Shown here piece by piece: positions 63,491 through 64,000 of a DNA stretch of 64,000 bases. Where the stretch lies: assembly GCA_016748015.1 (NCBI GenBank), contig JAAOMT010000639.1, forward strand, positions 124,844 to 188,843. The letters run 5' to 3'. The notes under the pieces were generated by a model, which searched no databases, was not told the DNA's origin, and saw nothing but the letters and a program-made list of their open reading frames with translations. How positions within the stretch are numbered: the first letter of the stretch is position 1; the number at the start of each line of letters is the position of its first letter. This DNA is from Geosiphon pyriformis. Its lineage: Eukaryota > Glomeromycota > Glomeromycetes > Archaeosporales > Geosiphonaceae. The translations under genes were made by a program, and so were the position numbers.

Positions 63491-64000
63491 ATCTAAGAAC
63501 ATTTTAACACAAAAATATAACAAAACCAGAACAATACCAACAAAAAATGTAACAAAAGATGAACATACAAAAATATCAACAACTGCAACATTATATAAAC
63601 ACTCAACAGTTCAAGGAGAATTTATCTTAAACAGAATAAAAGAGTATCAAACAACAATCAAAATATTTTATCACTCACCAAAATATACTTTATCGAAAAA
63701 ATAGAAAAAATCTAGATTAACCAACCAGAGTAGTTACAGAACCAGAAAAAGAGACAATATTATTTAACATGCACTCAAATCCAACAGCAGGACATTTTCA
63801 CAAAAAAGCAACCATGGAAAGAACCAGAAAAAGATACTATTGGCCATCAATGTATTCAGACATCATCCAATATGTTTAAAATTGTGATGCTTGTCAGCAA
63901 AGAGGGGGTATAAAACCCAGTAAACCATTAAAACCAATTAAAGTAGGACAACCATTTGACTGTATTGGAATTGATCTAGTCGAACCATTAACAATTACCA
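63491..64000 (+). pseudogene. Element E integrase, N-terminal part, cut by window end
   Basis: MHSNPTAGHFHKKATMERTRKRYYWPSMYSDIIQYV-stop-NCDACQQRGG: His-His-Cys-Cys zinc motif complete. Then GQPFDCIGIDLVEPLTI with the first core Asp at the window edge. This part is in another frame than RT/RNase H, probably because of indels in 63500-63700, where E has about 30 extra bases compared with B. Confidence 0.82.

Larger units (their letters stand above)
56341..64000 (+). mobile_element. Ty3/gypsy element E (family 1), 5' part, runs off the window
   Basis: Inserted in the gag of D; ATGT (56337-56340) would be the left target duplication. Contains 5' LTR, primer-binding site, gag, protease, cysteine-rich domain, dUTPase, RT, RNase H and the start of integrase. 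From gag (57290) to RNase H (63200) all domains stay in one frame with stops but no frameshift, which shows that the family made a single Gag-Pol polyprotein. It is the least decayed family 1 copy. Confidence 0.92.

Noticed and set aside
1-64000. tRNA or rRNA genes
   Set aside because: No cloverleaf-like GC-rich segment or rRNA core motif was seen; the primer-binding sites only imply a tRNA elsewhere.

Overview
The window looks like a gene-desert block from a very AT-rich fungal genome made almost entirely of nested retrotransposons. The mix of Ty3/gypsy LTR elements (one family carrying a dUTPase) and APE-type LINEs, plus the very low GC content, would fit an arbuscular mycorrhizal fungus (Glomeromycotina). 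That placement is inference; no host gene, rRNA or tRNA is visible to test it.

The layers nest inside one another. The oldest is a heavily decayed minus-strand LINE (L-alpha). It survives in three pieces (about 2755-4650, 37930-39073 and 45863-47330) that line up end to end with ORF2 of the better LINE L3. It was split by a 5'-truncated LINE (L1, 4651-5900) followed by a near full-length LINE (L2, 5914-37916); by LINE L3 (39074-45862, with a 15-bp target duplication); and by gypsy element D (minus, from 47331). L2 ORF1 was hit by gypsy element A (minus, 6248-31492). The 5' LTR of A was hit by gypsy element B (plus, 11310-29219, CCAG duplication) and by an unclassified insertion F (29280 into an assembly gap). 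The gag of B was hit by a second-family gypsy element C (minus, 13244-20963, CTAG duplication). At the right, the gag of D is interrupted by element E (plus, 56341 to beyond the window). A fifth LINE tail, L0 (about 690-2547), lies at the left.

Family 1 (A, B, D, E) encodes Gag with a CCHC knuckle, a retropepsin, a conserved cysteine-rich domain I cannot name, a trimeric-type dUTPase, RT, RNase H, integrase and an extra ORF between integrase and the 3' LTR. A has lost everything from the cysteine-rich domain to most of integrase by an internal deletion. Family 2 (C) is a shorter gypsy element without dUTPase. Both families share the same 17-nt primer-binding site.

The LINEs have ORF1 with a zinc knuckle and ORF2 with APE endonuclease, RT, RNase H and a C-terminal CCHC. 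Almost every reading frame is broken, mostly by changes explicable as C-to-T on either strand (CGA to TGA, CAG to TAG, TGG to TGA, catalytic Asp to Asn). The two LTRs of C differ only by transitions in the stretch compared by eye. The oldest layers are the most AT-rich, so base composition and nesting order agree.
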